A stretch of DNA of 64,000 nt from Comamonadaceae bacterium M7527 (GTDB lineage Bacteria; Pseudomonadota; Gammaproteobacteria; Burkholderiales; Burkholderiaceae_C). The position numbers were made by a program, and so were the translations under genes. Where the stretch lies: NCBI GenBank assembly GCA_021044545.1, contig CP087990.1:1550001-1614000 (forward strand). The letters are read 5' to 3'. The notes beneath the pieces are model-generated. The model ran no database searches. It was given only the letters and a program-made list of their open reading frames with translations, and had not been told where the DNA came from. Of this stretch, positions 8,045-17,426 are shown piece after piece. Position 1 is the stretch's first letter; each line of letters begins with the position of its first letter.

Positions 8045-9133
8045 ATGAACGAACTTGAAGCCCGCTTGCACTACCCCTTGGGCGACAGACTGCCCAGCAC
8101 CACCGAGGCGCTGGAAGTCGCACCTGGCGTGAAGTGGGTACGCATGGCCTTGCCATTTGCGCTCAACCACATCAACCTGTGGCTGCTGCGCGACCGCCTG
8201 GACGTCAACGGCGTGATGACCGACGGCTGGAGCATTGTGGACTGCTGCATAGACGCACCCAGCTCACGCGAGCAGTGGCTGCACCTGTTTGACACCGCAC
8301 TGGACGGCCTGCCCGTGCTGCGTGTGCTGGTCACGCACATGCACCCCGACCACGTGGGTTTGGCTCACTGGCTTGTTGAGCACTGGTCAACACCCGCCTA
8401 CTCGTGCCCGCTGTGGATGAGCAGCCTGGACTTCTCCATGGCGCACATTGGCAGCGCAGGTGGCACCGGGTTTGGTGGTCACGATGCCGCTGCGTTTTTT
8501 GCCGCTCACGGTTTAAACAACCCAGACGACGTGGCCAAAGTGCGCGCCAGACAAAACTACTACGGCTCTCTGGTGCCCAAGGTACCCAAAGCCCACACGC
8601 GCTTGCTGGACGCCATGAACGTGCGCATTGGCGAGCGCAACTGGCGCTGCATAGTAGGCTACGGCCACGCGCCCGAACACATCGCCTTGTACTGCGACGA
8701 CCTAGACGTACTCATCAGCGGCGACATGATGCTGCCGCGCATCTCCACCAACATCAGCGTGTATGCCAGCGAGCCCGAGGGCAACCCGCTTCAGCTGTTC
8801 CTGGACTCACTAGAGCGCATGCGCCTGTTACCAGATACCGTGCGCATATTGCCCTCACACGGCAAACCATTTGTGGGCCTGCACGAGCGCATCACGCAGT
8901 TGCTGGACCATCATCGAGACAGACTGGCCGAGGTATTGCAAGCCTGCGTAGAGCAGCCCATGACCGCTGCGTCTGCGTTGCAGGTGTTGTTCAAGCGCGA
9001 GCTGGATTTACACCAGACCACTTTCGCCATGGGCGAGTCAGTGGCGCACTTGCACAAGCTGTGGTTTGACGGCAAGGTGCGCCGCTACCAACAAGACGGC
9101 GTGTGGCACTGGACCGCACTACCAAACGGGTAG
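8045..9133 (+). CDS. MBL-fold metallo-hydrolase, probable LiuR regulon member
   Basis: I start the gene at ATG 8045, 8 nt after an AAGG ribosome-site sequence; a GTG at 8024 in frame is an alternative. The 362-residue product carries the metallo-beta-lactamase signature VTHMHPDHVG (His98, His100, Asp102, His103), a third metal-ligand region GYGHAPEHIALY, the bridging Asp in ISGDMMLPRI, and a late His in LPSHGKPF. A C-terminal winged-helix-like tail resembles the BLACT_WH domain. The likely chemistry is hydrolysis of a thioester or related bond; substrate unknown. It is divergent from liuR with a LiuR-like palindrome between, which suggests a role in branched-chain acyl-CoA metabolism. Confidence 0.85.
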   Translation: MNELEARLHYPLGDRLPSTTEALEVAPGVKWVRMALPFALNHINLWLLRDRLDVNGVMTDGWSIVDCCIDAPSSREQWLHLFDTALDGLPVLRVLVTHMHPDHVGLAHWLVEHWSTPAYSCPLWMSSLDFSMAHIGSAGGTGFGGHDAAAFFAAHGLNNPDDVAKVRARQNYYGSLVPKVPKAHTRLLDAMNVRIGERNWRCIVGYGHAPEHIALYCDDLDVLISGDMMLPRISTNISVYASEPEGNPLQLFLDSLERMRLLPDTVRILPSHGKPFVGLHERITQLLDHHRDRLAEVLQACVEQPMTAASALQVLFKRELDLHQTTFAMGESVAHLHKLWFDGKVRRYQQDGVWHWTALPNG

Positions 9134-10111
9134 TTGCAAGCTTTTGAGGTGGTCGCGGTGGTGCTCGAACTCGGGCATGACGCTGGCGACCGTGCCCCAA
9201 AATTGTGGACCGTGATTCATCTCACGCAGGTGAGATAACTCATGCACCACCACATAGTCCACCACAGACAAGGGCCCGTGCACCAGGCGCCAGTTCAGCC
9301 GAATGTGGCCCTGGCTGGTAGCACTTCCCCAGCGCGTGCTGGCGCTTGACAGCTTGAGTTGTGTGTAGCGCACGCCAAGCGTTTGGGCGTAGTGGTCCAA
9401 ACGTTGGCCAAACACAAGTGTGGCCAGACGCATCAGCCAGGCTTGTGTGATGTCTCGCAATTGGTTGGCGGTGGCCGCTTGCGGCAGTGCCACAAACAAT
9501 CTCAAGGCCTCACCTGGCGCCACAGCCTGGCCATTGGCTTGCCAGTGGTCGTTTTGCCAGGTGACAAACTCTCCGCTGGTGGTGCACAAGGCGTGGCCGC
9601 TTTGAACAAACTGGTGTGACGGGTCTAGCGTGACCTGAACCGTGCAGCCCAGCACTGGCAGTCGCACACCGTCTACCCATTTGATATGCGCGCTGGCCAG
9701 CTCTTTGCCGCGCGCTTGCATGGCTTGCAGCTTGGCGATAAGCCACTCCGCCTTGGACAACAACACCGCGTCAATGTCGCCCACCGTACTCCAGCGTGGG
9801 GCATTCACCGTCACGCCCTCAATGCCCACACTCATGCCTACTGTTTTGCGTTTGCCGCGTTTGAGGTGGTAGCCCAGCTGCGCGGTGGGCAGGCGCAATT
9901 GCCGATTGGCCAACGGATGCTGCCAGCTGGCCAACCCCACCACTTGCGCAAAGTCATCGCCGCGCTCGACAGGCCCTGCAGGCTTGGTCAAGGCCTTGGG
10001 TGGCATAGCCGCTGGCGTGTCAACCGAAGGCAGCGGCTTTGCTTGTGGCTCAGCGTCGCCCCAGTCAAAACCAAGTTGTCCAGACACAGCGCGCACCGCC
10101 CCGCGCCACAT
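9119..10111 (-). CDS. YgjP/SprT-like M48-type metallopeptidase (DUF45)
   Basis: The 330-residue protein ends in the DUF45 zinc-peptidase domain, with the HExxH motif in YVVVHELSHLREMNHGPQFW. The preceding strand SSASTRWGSATSQGHIRLNW is typical of YgjP-type proteins. About 80 N-terminal residues (WGDAEPQAKPLP..., Pro/Ala-rich) look unstructured. Its ATG overlaps the plsC stop by one base (TGATG), so translation is probably coupled. The cellular substrate of this family is not established. Its 3' end overlaps the convergent MBL-fold gene by 15 bp. Confidence 0.83.
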   Translation of the reverse strand: MWRGAVRAVSGQLGFDWGDAEPQAKPLPSVDTPAAMPPKALTKPAGPVERGDDFAQVVGLASWQHPLANRQLRLPTAQLGYHLKRGKRKTVGMSVGIEGVTVNAPRWSTVGDIDAVLLSKAEWLIAKLQAMQARGKELASAHIKWVDGVRLPVLGCTVQVTLDPSHQFVQSGHALCTTSGEFVTWQNDHWQANGQAVAPGEALRLFVALPQAATANQLRDITQAWLMRLATLVFGQRLDHYAQTLGVRYTQLKLSSASTRWGSATSQGHIRLNWRLVHGPLSVVDYVVVHELSHLREMNHGPQFWGTVASVMPEFEHHRDHLKSLQLPVW

Positions 10112-10890
10112 CAGGCGGGGTAAGCCTCAGGATCCAGACGGCGCATTTCGGACTCAATCCAGGTTTGCACCTGCACCATCAGTTCGTCTGGCTGTCGACC
10201 AACGCTAGGTATGGGTTGACCAATCACGATGTCCACCACACCTGGGTACTTGATGAACGCCTTGCGCGGCCAGCACTTGGCTGAGGTTACCGCCACCGGA
10301 ATGACAGGGGCGCCTGTCTGCACCGCCAGCTTGGTACCACCCGTTTTATAGGTGCCAACCTGGCCTCTGTCTACGCGCGTGCCCTCTGGAAACATGATCA
10401 CCCAAGTGCCTTGCGCCAACAGACGGCGCCCCTGCTCGACCACTTTGGCAAATGCCTGTGAGCGCTTGCGCCTGTCTATGTGAATCATGTCCATGCGCGC
10501 CATGGCCCAACCAAAGAATGGCACGAACAACAGCTCACGCTTGAATACATAGGCCAAGGGGTGAGGCATCAGCGTGGGCATAGAAAAAGTCTCCCACGTA
10601 GATTGGTGCTTGAGCAACAAAATGGCCTGGCTGTCATCAGCTGTGGGCAGGTTTTCAAAACCTGTGACGCGGTTTTGAATGCCCAAAATGACATGGCCAC
10701 CCGTAACCGCCAGACGCAGCCAGCCCGTGCACAGCCAGTAAATTTGCGTGCCATTTAAAAACGGCGCACTGACCAGCACCACCATGGCCCAAGGCACCAC
10801 CGTCAAAGCCATCCACAAGGCGTGCACCAGTGAGCGCACAAACGCAATGCTGACGGCTAAAAGAGAAGGCTTGTCTGCGCGCATGGTCAT
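10111..10890 (-). CDS. plsC: 1-acyl-sn-glycerol-3-phosphate acyltransferase
   Basis: The 259-residue membrane protein has hydrophobic segments at about 11-42 and 50-70, then the acyltransferase block HQSTWE (residues 95-100, an HX4E variant of HX4D) and FPEGTR (167-172). It transfers an acyl group to lysophosphatidic acid, making phosphatidic acid for phospholipid synthesis at the inner membrane. It follows gmhB by 15 bp and overlaps ygjP by one base in the conserved corC-to-ygjP string. The His-X4-Glu variant is common in related Burkholderiales proteins, so I do not treat it as a defect. Confidence 0.93.
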   Translation of the reverse strand: MTMRADKPSLLAVSIAFVRSLVHALWMALTVVPWAMVVLVSAPFLNGTQIYWLCTGWLRLAVTGGHVILGIQNRVTGFENLPTADDSQAILLLKHQSTWETFSMPTLMPHPLAYVFKRELLFVPFFGWAMARMDMIHIDRRKRSQAFAKVVEQGRRLLAQGTWVIMFPEGTRVDRGQVGTYKTGGTKLAVQTGAPVIPVAVTSAKCWPRKAFIKYPGVVDIVIGQPIPSVGRQPDELMVQVQTWIESEMRRLDPEAYPA

Positions 10891-10905
10891 AAATAGCTGG
10901 TTAGG

Positions 10906-11472
10906 TTAAGCATTGTGGCTGGTCAGCAAGTAATCGACAAAGGCATCCAGGCTGGCATGCACGTTGGTATTGGGTGGCAAATCTGGTGGCAAGTTGTCTG
11001 GCGTGTATTGCGCGCATTTGCCTACCAGCAACAAATGCGGTTGCGCACCGGCCGCATGCGCGGCTTGCATGTGGCGCACCGTGTTACCCGCCACCGGCAC
11101 CTTGACCAGCGGCACACCAAAGCGCTCGCCAATGCGGGATATGAGGCCTGGCGCAGGTTTGCGGCAGTCACAGCCGTCGTCCAGTGTGTGCGGGCAAAAG
11201 AACACCGCCTCTACGCGAGCGCCTACTGCCGCCATCATTTTGTGCATTTTGGTGTGCACTGCGTTGAGTGTGGCCACGTCAAACAAGCCACGCCCCAGGC
11301 CAGACTGGTTGGTGGCCACCACCACACGCCAGCCCGCCTCGTTAAGTCTAGCCACCGCCTCTAGCGCGCCCGGTACGGGGCTCCAATCGTCGGCGCTGGT
11401 GACGTAGTCTTGGTCGTCTACGTTGAGCGTGCCGTCTCTGTCCAGCACCACCAGCGGTTGTTGATTGTTCAT
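10906..11472 (-). CDS. gmhB: D-glycero-beta-D-manno-heptose-1,7-bisphosphate 7-phosphatase
   Basis: The HAD-superfamily protein begins near MNNQQPLVVLDRDGTLN, with nucleophile Asp11 and acid/base Asp13. The zinc-binding stretch FCPHTLDDGCDCRKP (Cys-x-His and Cys-x-Cys) marks the GmhB/histidinol-phosphatase branch. GmhB removes the 7-phosphate in ADP-heptose synthesis for the lipopolysaccharide inner core. I prefer ATG 11472 (188 residues); a TTG at 11484 is in frame and lies only 4 bp after the glyS stop. It is cotranscribed with glyS and plsC judging by spacing. Confidence 0.92.
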   Translation of the reverse strand: MNNQQPLVVLDRDGTLNVDDQDYVTSADDWSPVPGALEAVARLNEAGWRVVVATNQSGLGRGLFDVATLNAVHTKMHKMMAAVGARVEAVFFCPHTLDDGCDCRKPAPGLISRIGERFGVPLVKVPVAGNTVRHMQAAHAAGAQPHLLLVGKCAQYTPDNLPPDLPPNTNVHASLDAFVDYLLTSHNA

Positions 11473-11488
11473 GGCTTTGGCCAAGGCC

Positions 11489-13636
11489 TTAGTGCGCCAA
11501 GCGTGACAAGTCGGCCACGCGGTTCATGGTGACATGCAGTTGCGACAGCAAGCCCAGACGGTTGGCCCGCACAGCGGCATCGTCGGCATTGACCATTACA
11601 CCGTCAAAGAATGCATCTACAGGTGTGCGCAGTGCGGCTAATGCCTGCAGCGATGCGGTGTAGTCGCCCCCTTCAAATGCGGCGTTGGCAACGTCGGCTG
11701 TTGTTTGCATGGCAGCAAACAGAGCGCTTTCGGCTGGCTCTACAAACAAGGCTGCATCAACTGCCTTGGCTTCGTCAGCCGATTTTTTGAGTATGTTGCC
11801 AATGCGTTTGTTGGCTGCTGCCAAGGCCTCGCTCTCAGGCATGTCGGCAAAGGTGCGCACGGCTTGTAAACGCTTTGGCACGTCTGCCAACAGGCTGGGG
11901 TTAAGCGCCAGCACAGCATCAATGGCTTTTGCGCCAAAGCCTTGCTCGCGCAGCATGCCCGCCATGCGGTCTTGCACAAAGCTGGCAAGAGGGGCCAGGT
12001 CAGCGCTTAGCAAGTTGCCAAACACGCTTTGCGCGTAAGCAATCAAGTCGGCAAGGGCTAGTGGCACATCGGCCTCAATCAGCATGCGCGTCACGCCCAG
12101 GGCGTGGCGACGCAAAGCAAACGGATCACGCTCGCCGGTGGGGACATTGCCAATGCCAAACATGCCGACCAGGGTCTCTAGTTTGTCAGCCAACGCCACC
12201 ACCAAGCCCACGTCGTTGCGTGGCAAGTCATCACCGGCAAAGCGGGGACGGTAGTGGTCTTCAATGGCCAGGGCCAGCTCGTCGCCCAAGCCGTCGTGGC
12301 GAGCGTAATAGCCGCCCATCACGCCTTGCAGCTCTGGAAACTCGCCCACCATATCTGTGAGCAAGTCACACTTGGCAAGCGTTGCAGCCTGACTGGCCAG
12401 CTCTGGCAAAGCGGCGTTGCCGTGCCCTGCGGCCACCCAGGCCTGTGCAATATGCTGCGCCAAAGCGGCCACGCGAGCAGTGCGCTCACCTTGGCTGCCC
12501 AGCTTGTTGTGATAGACCACTTTGGCCAATTCAGGCACGCGCGAGGCCAAGGTTTTTTTGCGGTCTTGGTTAAAGAAAAACTGGGCATCAGCCAGGCGCG
12601 GACGCACCACGCGCTCGTTACCCCCAATGACCTGGCTGGCGTTTGCTGGGGTGATATTGCTGACCACCAGGAACTGGTTACTCAGCTTGCCCGCCTGGTC
12701 TAGCAACGGAAAGTATTTTTGGTTGGCCTTCATGGTGAGGATGAGACACTCTTGTGGCACCTGCAAAAACTCGGACTCAAAGGCGCAGGTCACCACGTTG
12801 GGGCGCTCAACCAAGGCACACACCTCGTCCAGCAATGCATCATCGTCAATCGCTGTCAACTCGCCAGAAACCTCGGTGCTGGCCGCCTTGGCCGCAGCAT
12901 TGAGCTGCTGGCGAATGAGGTTGCGTCGCTCGTCAAAAGAGGCCACAACCGCACCTTGCTCGCGCAACTGGTCTGCGTATTGGTCGGCGTGGGCAATGGT
13001 GATGGTGTCGGTCTTGGCCTCAAACCGGTGGCCTTTGGTGGTATTGCCTGCTATCAAGCCCAGGGCCGTGACAGCCACCACAGCGCTGCCGTGCAGCGCC
13101 ACCAAACCGTGGGCTGGCCGCACAAAGTTCACGCTGCTCCAACCGGGTAGCTCACAGTTGCTGTGCAACTGGTAAGTCATGACCTTGGGTATGGGCAACT
13201 TGGCAATGGCTTGCTCAATGGCCTGCTGCAAGCCTTGCGCCAACGCGACGCCCACTACCGTGCGCTCCAAATACAAGCTTTCAGCTTTGCCATCAGGCTG
13301 ACGTTGCAGTTGGGCCACGGCAGACTCGTCCGCGCCTAACGCTTGCAATTTTTTAAGCAACGCCGGTGTCGCGCCTCCGTCCGCATCCAGACCAACGGCT
13401 ACGGGCATGAGTTTTTGCAGCTGTTGCTTGTCCGGCGCTTTGGCCGAGACTGCTGTGATGTGTGCGGCCAAGCGCCTGGGCGAGGCATAGGCGGTGAGTG
13501 TGCTGGCCTGCGAGGCCAAACCATTGGCTTTGAGCGTGTCTAGCAAAACACCTGCAAAGGCGTTGCCCAGCTTGTTGAGTGCTTTGGGTGGCAGTTCTTC
13601 TACGAACAGTTCTACGAGTAAGTTGTCTGTGGACAT
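11489..13636 (-). CDS. glyS: Glycine--tRNA ligase beta subunit
   Basis: The 715-residue protein is full length for GlyRS beta and starts MSTDNLLVELFVEELPPKAL, the invariant family N-terminus. Later segments are also characteristic: VNFVRPAHGLVALHG, the GHRFEAK region and the domain containing LADKLETLVGMFGIG before the C-terminal tRNA-binding helices. It pairs with the alpha subunit encoded immediately upstream (21 bp gap) to form the alpha2beta2 synthetase that charges tRNA-Gly. The gene order glyQ-glyS-gmhB-plsC is the usual Burkholderiales arrangement. Confidence 0.98.
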   Translation of the reverse strand: MSTDNLLVELFVEELPPKALNKLGNAFAGVLLDTLKANGLASQASTLTAYASPRRLAAHITAVSAKAPDKQQLQKLMPVAVGLDADGGATPALLKKLQALGADESAVAQLQRQPDGKAESLYLERTVVGVALAQGLQQAIEQAIAKLPIPKVMTYQLHSNCELPGWSSVNFVRPAHGLVALHGSAVVAVTALGLIAGNTTKGHRFEAKTDTITIAHADQYADQLREQGAVVASFDERRNLIRQQLNAAAKAASTEVSGELTAIDDDALLDEVCALVERPNVVTCAFESEFLQVPQECLILTMKANQKYFPLLDQAGKLSNQFLVVSNITPANASQVIGGNERVVRPRLADAQFFFNQDRKKTLASRVPELAKVVYHNKLGSQGERTARVAALAQHIAQAWVAAGHGNAALPELASQAATLAKCDLLTDMVGEFPELQGVMGGYYARHDGLGDELALAIEDHYRPRFAGDDLPRNDVGLVVALADKLETLVGMFGIGNVPTGERDPFALRRHALGVTRMLIEADVPLALADLIAYAQSVFGNLLSADLAPLASFVQDRMAGMLREQGFGAKAIDAVLALNPSLLADVPKRLQAVRTFADMPESEALAAANKRIGNILKKSADEAKAVDAALFVEPAESALFAAMQTTADVANAAFEGGDYTASLQALAALRTPVDAFFDGVMVNADDAAVRANRLGLLSQLHVTMNRVADLSRLAH

Positions 13637-13657
13637 GTATGCGTGTCTCGAATGGGT

Positions 13658-14563
13658 TTAAGCAGCGGCTTGTTGCAATGTGGCCAGCCACTCGGGCGGT
13701 GCCAGCGGGAAGCCCAGGCGCTCACGACTCTCTAGGTAGCTTTGCGCCACAGCGCGCGCCAAATTGCGTATGCGTCCAATGTAGGCGGCTCGCTCGGTCA
13801 CGCTGATGGCGCCGCGCGCGTCCAGCAGGTTGAAGGTGTGCGCCGCTTTAAGAACTTGCTCGTAAGCTGGCAAGGTGAGCTGCGTCGCAATCAGGTGCAC
13901 CGCTTGGCGTTCGTGGGCTGCAAACGCAGTGAACAAAAAGTCGGTGTCACTGTGCTCAAAGTTGTAGGCGGACTGCTCTTGCTCGTTTTGCAGGTACACG
14001 TCGCCATAGCTAACGGTATCTGTCCACTTGAGGTTGTAGACATTGTCCACGCCTTGCAGGTACATGGCCAAGCGCTCAAGGCCATAGGTGATCTCGCCGG
14101 TAGCGGGCTTGCAGTCAATGCCGCCAACCTGCTGGAAGTAGGTGAACTGCGTCACTTCCATACCGTTTAGCCACACTTCCCAACCCAGGCCCCATGCGCC
14201 AAGCGTTGGGTTCTCCCAGTCGTCTTCAACGAAACGAATGTCGTTTTGTTTGAGGTCAAAACCCAAGGCTTCAAGGCTGCCCAAGTACAAATCCAAGATG
14301 TTGTCAGGCGCGGGCTTTAGCGCCACTTGAAACTGGTAGTAATGCTGTAAACGGTTGGGGTTTTCGCCATAGCGCCCGTCTTTGGGACGGCGGCTGGGCT
14401 GCACGTAAGCCGCTTTCCAGGGCTCTGGGCCAATGGCGCGCAAAAACGTAGCCGTGTGGCTGGTGCCTGCACCCACTTCCATGTCATAGGGCTGCAACAA
14501 GGCGCAACCTTGCTTGTCCCAGTAGTTTTGCAGGGTAAGAATGATTTGCTGGAAAGTGAGCAT
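13658..14563 (-). CDS. glyQ: Glycine--tRNA ligase alpha subunit
   Basis: I start at ATG 14563 (MLTFQQIILTLQNYWDKQGC), the conserved family start, giving 301 residues. The frame is open about 120 codons further upstream, but that sequence has no GlyQ similarity and would overlap lnt. Family motifs include QPSRRPKDGRYGENPNRLQH, where most of the class II active site lies, and EVWLNGMEVTQFTYFQQVGG. It forms the catalytic part of alpha2beta2 GlyRS with glyS. The 239-bp gap to lnt holds a TAAAAT -10-like element (complement of 14632-14637) and a GC-rich hairpin (14669-14691), so glyQS may have its own promoter; this is weak evidence. Confidence 0.97.
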   Translation of the reverse strand: MLTFQQIILTLQNYWDKQGCALLQPYDMEVGAGTSHTATFLRAIGPEPWKAAYVQPSRRPKDGRYGENPNRLQHYYQFQVALKPAPDNILDLYLGSLEALGFDLKQNDIRFVEDDWENPTLGAWGLGWEVWLNGMEVTQFTYFQQVGGIDCKPATGEITYGLERLAMYLQGVDNVYNLKWTDTVSYGDVYLQNEQEQSAYNFEHSDTDFLFTAFAAHERQAVHLIATQLTLPAYEQVLKAAHTFNLLDARGAISVTERAAYIGRIRNLARAVAQSYLESRERLGFPLAPPEWLATLQQAAA

Positions 14564-14802
14564 GAACAACAACGCCGGTAATGCAAAAGAGCCTGTGCAC
14601 GCCACACGGCGCACACTGGCGAAAACCCTTGATTTTACGACTGCTTTTGAGCGGCTAACCAAACCAGGCTCAAGCGGTGCGCCGCTTTGAGACCAATTCC
14701 GGCTGGCACACACGAAAGGGCATGCATTAACGGCCTCTTTTGCCTTTATGGGGGCGCAGTGTCGGCACTGGTGATTTGCTCGGCAGCGATATGCGCGCCG
14801 CA

Positions 14803-16430
14803 CTAACTGGTGAGTGGCCTGGTTCGCTGGTGTGTGCGGGCCAGGTGGCGTCTTAAACCGGCTGCAGCCAGCACCAACAAAGACAACAGCCAAACAGGCG
14901 TATGACCCCAGCGCCCAGCCCACTGAACGTAAGGCGTTAAGCCACTGTGCCCTGTGAATGAGCCTAGCAACTGGCTGCGCTGGTTATGTGGCAGTTGCGC
15001 GGTCACGTCACCGTTGGCATCAATGATGGCTGTCGCACCCGTATTGGTCGCCCTGATCACGGGGCGGCCAGTTTCCATGGCGCGCCACCTGGCCATGAGC
15101 AAGTGATGGGCTATGGCCGGTGTACTGCCAAACCACGCCAAGTTGCTGACATTCACCCATGCAGTAGGCGTGCCGTTGCTGCGCCACAAGCGCTGGGCGA
15201 GTTCATCACCAAAGACGTCTTCATAGCAAATTTGCACAGCCAACTGCTGGCCATCCCATGCCATAGGCGGCTGATCCAAGCTACCACGGCTAAACCCACC
15301 CAGCGGTATGCCCATGGCATCTGTGAGCCACTGAAACCCTAACGGCACAAACTCGCCAAAGGGCACCAGGTGATGTTTGCCGTAAACATAAGGCGAAACC
15401 TGATCAGGCGACAGGCCCCACACAGCGTTGAGGTAGCTGCCATCACCTGCAGACAGCGGCATTCCTATGATGGCTGCGCGTTGCTCGCGATCCAGCCCGG
15501 TTTGCAGGCTGGTCCATACCTCAGGTGACAGATGCTGTGGCAGTTGCACCAATGCGGTTTCAGGCAGCACCACCAGTGGTGTTGTGGCTTGCTGCACTTG
15601 TTGCAGGTACCAACTGGTGGTTTGTGTACGACTTGATGCGAACTTGGCGTCTTGCTTGACGTTGCCTTGCACCAGGGTCACGTCACTGGTCTTGCCAGGT
15701 GTTGTCCATTGCGGCAGCCAACTGGCCACGTAGTGGGACGGCAGCAGCACAGCTGCAGTTAAGAAGCCAGCAAGCACCGCAGGTGCGCCAAACTTGGGGC
15801 GGCGCAACCACAACGCCCACCAAGCGCACAAGCCCACCAAGCAGGCCCCTACACCGCTGCTACCGAGTATTGCGGCTGAACCGCGCAAGTTATCCACATG
15901 GGTGTAGGCCAACTCGCCCCAAGGAAACCCCGTAAACCATTGCGCACGCAACCATTCGGCCAGCGTCCACGCCGCGGCCACAACAAGCGCCTGAAGCCAA
16001 CGCTGCTTGGCACATGCTGGCAGTAAATAGGCTGTTGCACCGCCCAGGCACACCGCCATGTACAAGGCGAGGGCTGCGCCTAGCAACAGCACCAAAGCCG
16101 CAGCGGCGAGATAGTACAGGTTGGTGTAGGTCGTCATGGCGTGCACCAACCACCACGTCACGCTGGCCAGCCAGTTGGTGGCCAACCACCATGTTTGAAG
16201 CATTTGCGTACGCGGCTTGGCGGGGCTTAACAGCAGGTAAAACACAGCCGTTAGTGCCACCAGCTGTAAAGCAGAAGCGGCTGGTGCAAGGCCAAGCCCA
16301 CGGCCTCATGCGCCCACGGCCAGGCAAATGACCACGCCAACAGCCAACCCAATACCGCTAGCGCGGCAAAAACAAACCATTGGGGCTTTACGGTTGTGGG
16401 CGTCCGCAACTGCAGCCTGTTAGCCAGCAT
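14803..16430 (-). pseudogene. lnt: Apolipoprotein N-acyltransferase, N-terminal frameshift
   Basis: The main frame encodes the body of Lnt: several membrane segments, then a nitrilase-like domain with the catalytic Glu (VVLPETALVQ), Lys (VYGKHHLVPFGEF) and Cys (VQICYEDVFG). It lacks the usual first membrane helices. These occur in the other frame from ATG 16430 (MLANRLQLRT...) through FAALAVLGWLLAWSFAWPWA, behind an AGGCG ribosome site. One extra base near 16285-16300 joins the frames as ...AVGLGLAPAASALQLVALTA, giving 542 residues, normal for the family. Lnt adds the third acyl chain to lipoproteins and is usually essential in betaproteobacteria, so a sequencing error is more likely than true loss. 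Confidence 0.87.
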
Positions 16431-16446
16431 GTGAAACGCCTGGCGC

Positions 16447-17339
16447 CTACTGCCCAGTAAGCGACTCATCCTGGTCTTTAGCTGCGCTGGGCAGGACTTT
16501 AAACCAGCGTACCGCGCCACCCTTAGCGTGCATGACCTCTAAGCGCAAACCAAAGCCTTCAAACACCTCGCCACGTTTCGGGACATGGCCCATTTCGTGA
16601 GCGACGAGACCGCCTACGGTGTCAAAGTCTTCCTCGGGTAGTGCCAAGGCAAACGCTTCGTTGATGCGTGAAATCGCGGTGTCACCATTTACCCGCCATG
16701 TCTTGTCTGTGAGGCTGTAGATGTCACCCGCGTCCTCGTCTTCGTCAAACTCGTCTTCAATTTCGCCAACGATTTCTTCAAGCACGTCTTCAATGGTGAT
16801 CAGGCCAGCCACGTTGCCAAATTCGTCTATGACAACGGCAAGGTGGTTGCGGTTGCTTCTGAAGTCTCGTAGCAAGTCGTTGAGGCGTTTGCTTTCAGGC
16901 ACAAATACAGGCGGACGCAGCAAAGCCCTGATACTGAACTCAGGTGCACGTTGCAACTTGAGCAAGTCTTTGGCCATCAGAATACCGATGATGTTGTCGC
17001 GCTCATCTTCAAACACGGGAAAGCGCGAGTGTGCTGTTTCTATGACCTGGGCAAATAAATCGTCAAGAGGCGCGTTGATGTCCAGCGTATCCATGCGTGG
17101 CGCGGCGACCATAACGTCGCCGGCAGTCATATCGTTCATACGCAGCACGCCCTCCAGCATTCGCCGGTCGTCTGCGTCTATGAGTTGCTTGGATTGTGCA
17201 ATCGCCAGCTGCTCCAGCAAACCCTTGATACCTTCTGGGCTGGGGTGTAAGAGTTCAGCGATGCGTTGCAAAAGCCCGGCTTGTCAGCGGGACTGGTTGG
17301 TTGGCCGGCTTGCGGCCCCGTAGGATATGGGTCAGTCAC
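16447..17339 (-). CDS. corC: CorC/HlyC-family CBS-domain protein, one-base break near its start
   Basis: The intact 274-residue frame (to 17271) contains a tandem CBS pair (VMVAAPRMDTLDINAPLDDL ... VIDEFGNVAGLITIEDVLEE) and the C-terminal transporter-associated domain. It lacks the membrane domain, as in CorC proteins linked to Mg/Co efflux. The family N-terminus (TDPYPTGPQAGQP...DKPGF) lies in the neighbouring frame from GTG 17339. Adding one T to the 4-base run (A on the plus strand, 17270-17273) gives GFLQRIAELLHPSPEG, the expected continuous sequence of about 297 residues. Without the repair, translation could begin at TTG 17271. It is 16 bp upstream of the repaired lnt start, a conserved pairing. 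Confidence 0.87.
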
Positions 17340-17426
17340 GAATAGCGTGGCAGTAGTTGATCTGCTCCGAGCATAACCCATGTTTAAAGCATTGAGGCCA
17401 GACAGGGTTAAGACGCGGCCAGCTCG

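Noticed and set aside
14564..14923. N-terminal extension of glyQ
   Set aside because: Not GlyQ-like, overlaps lnt; the family start MLTFQQI is at 14563.
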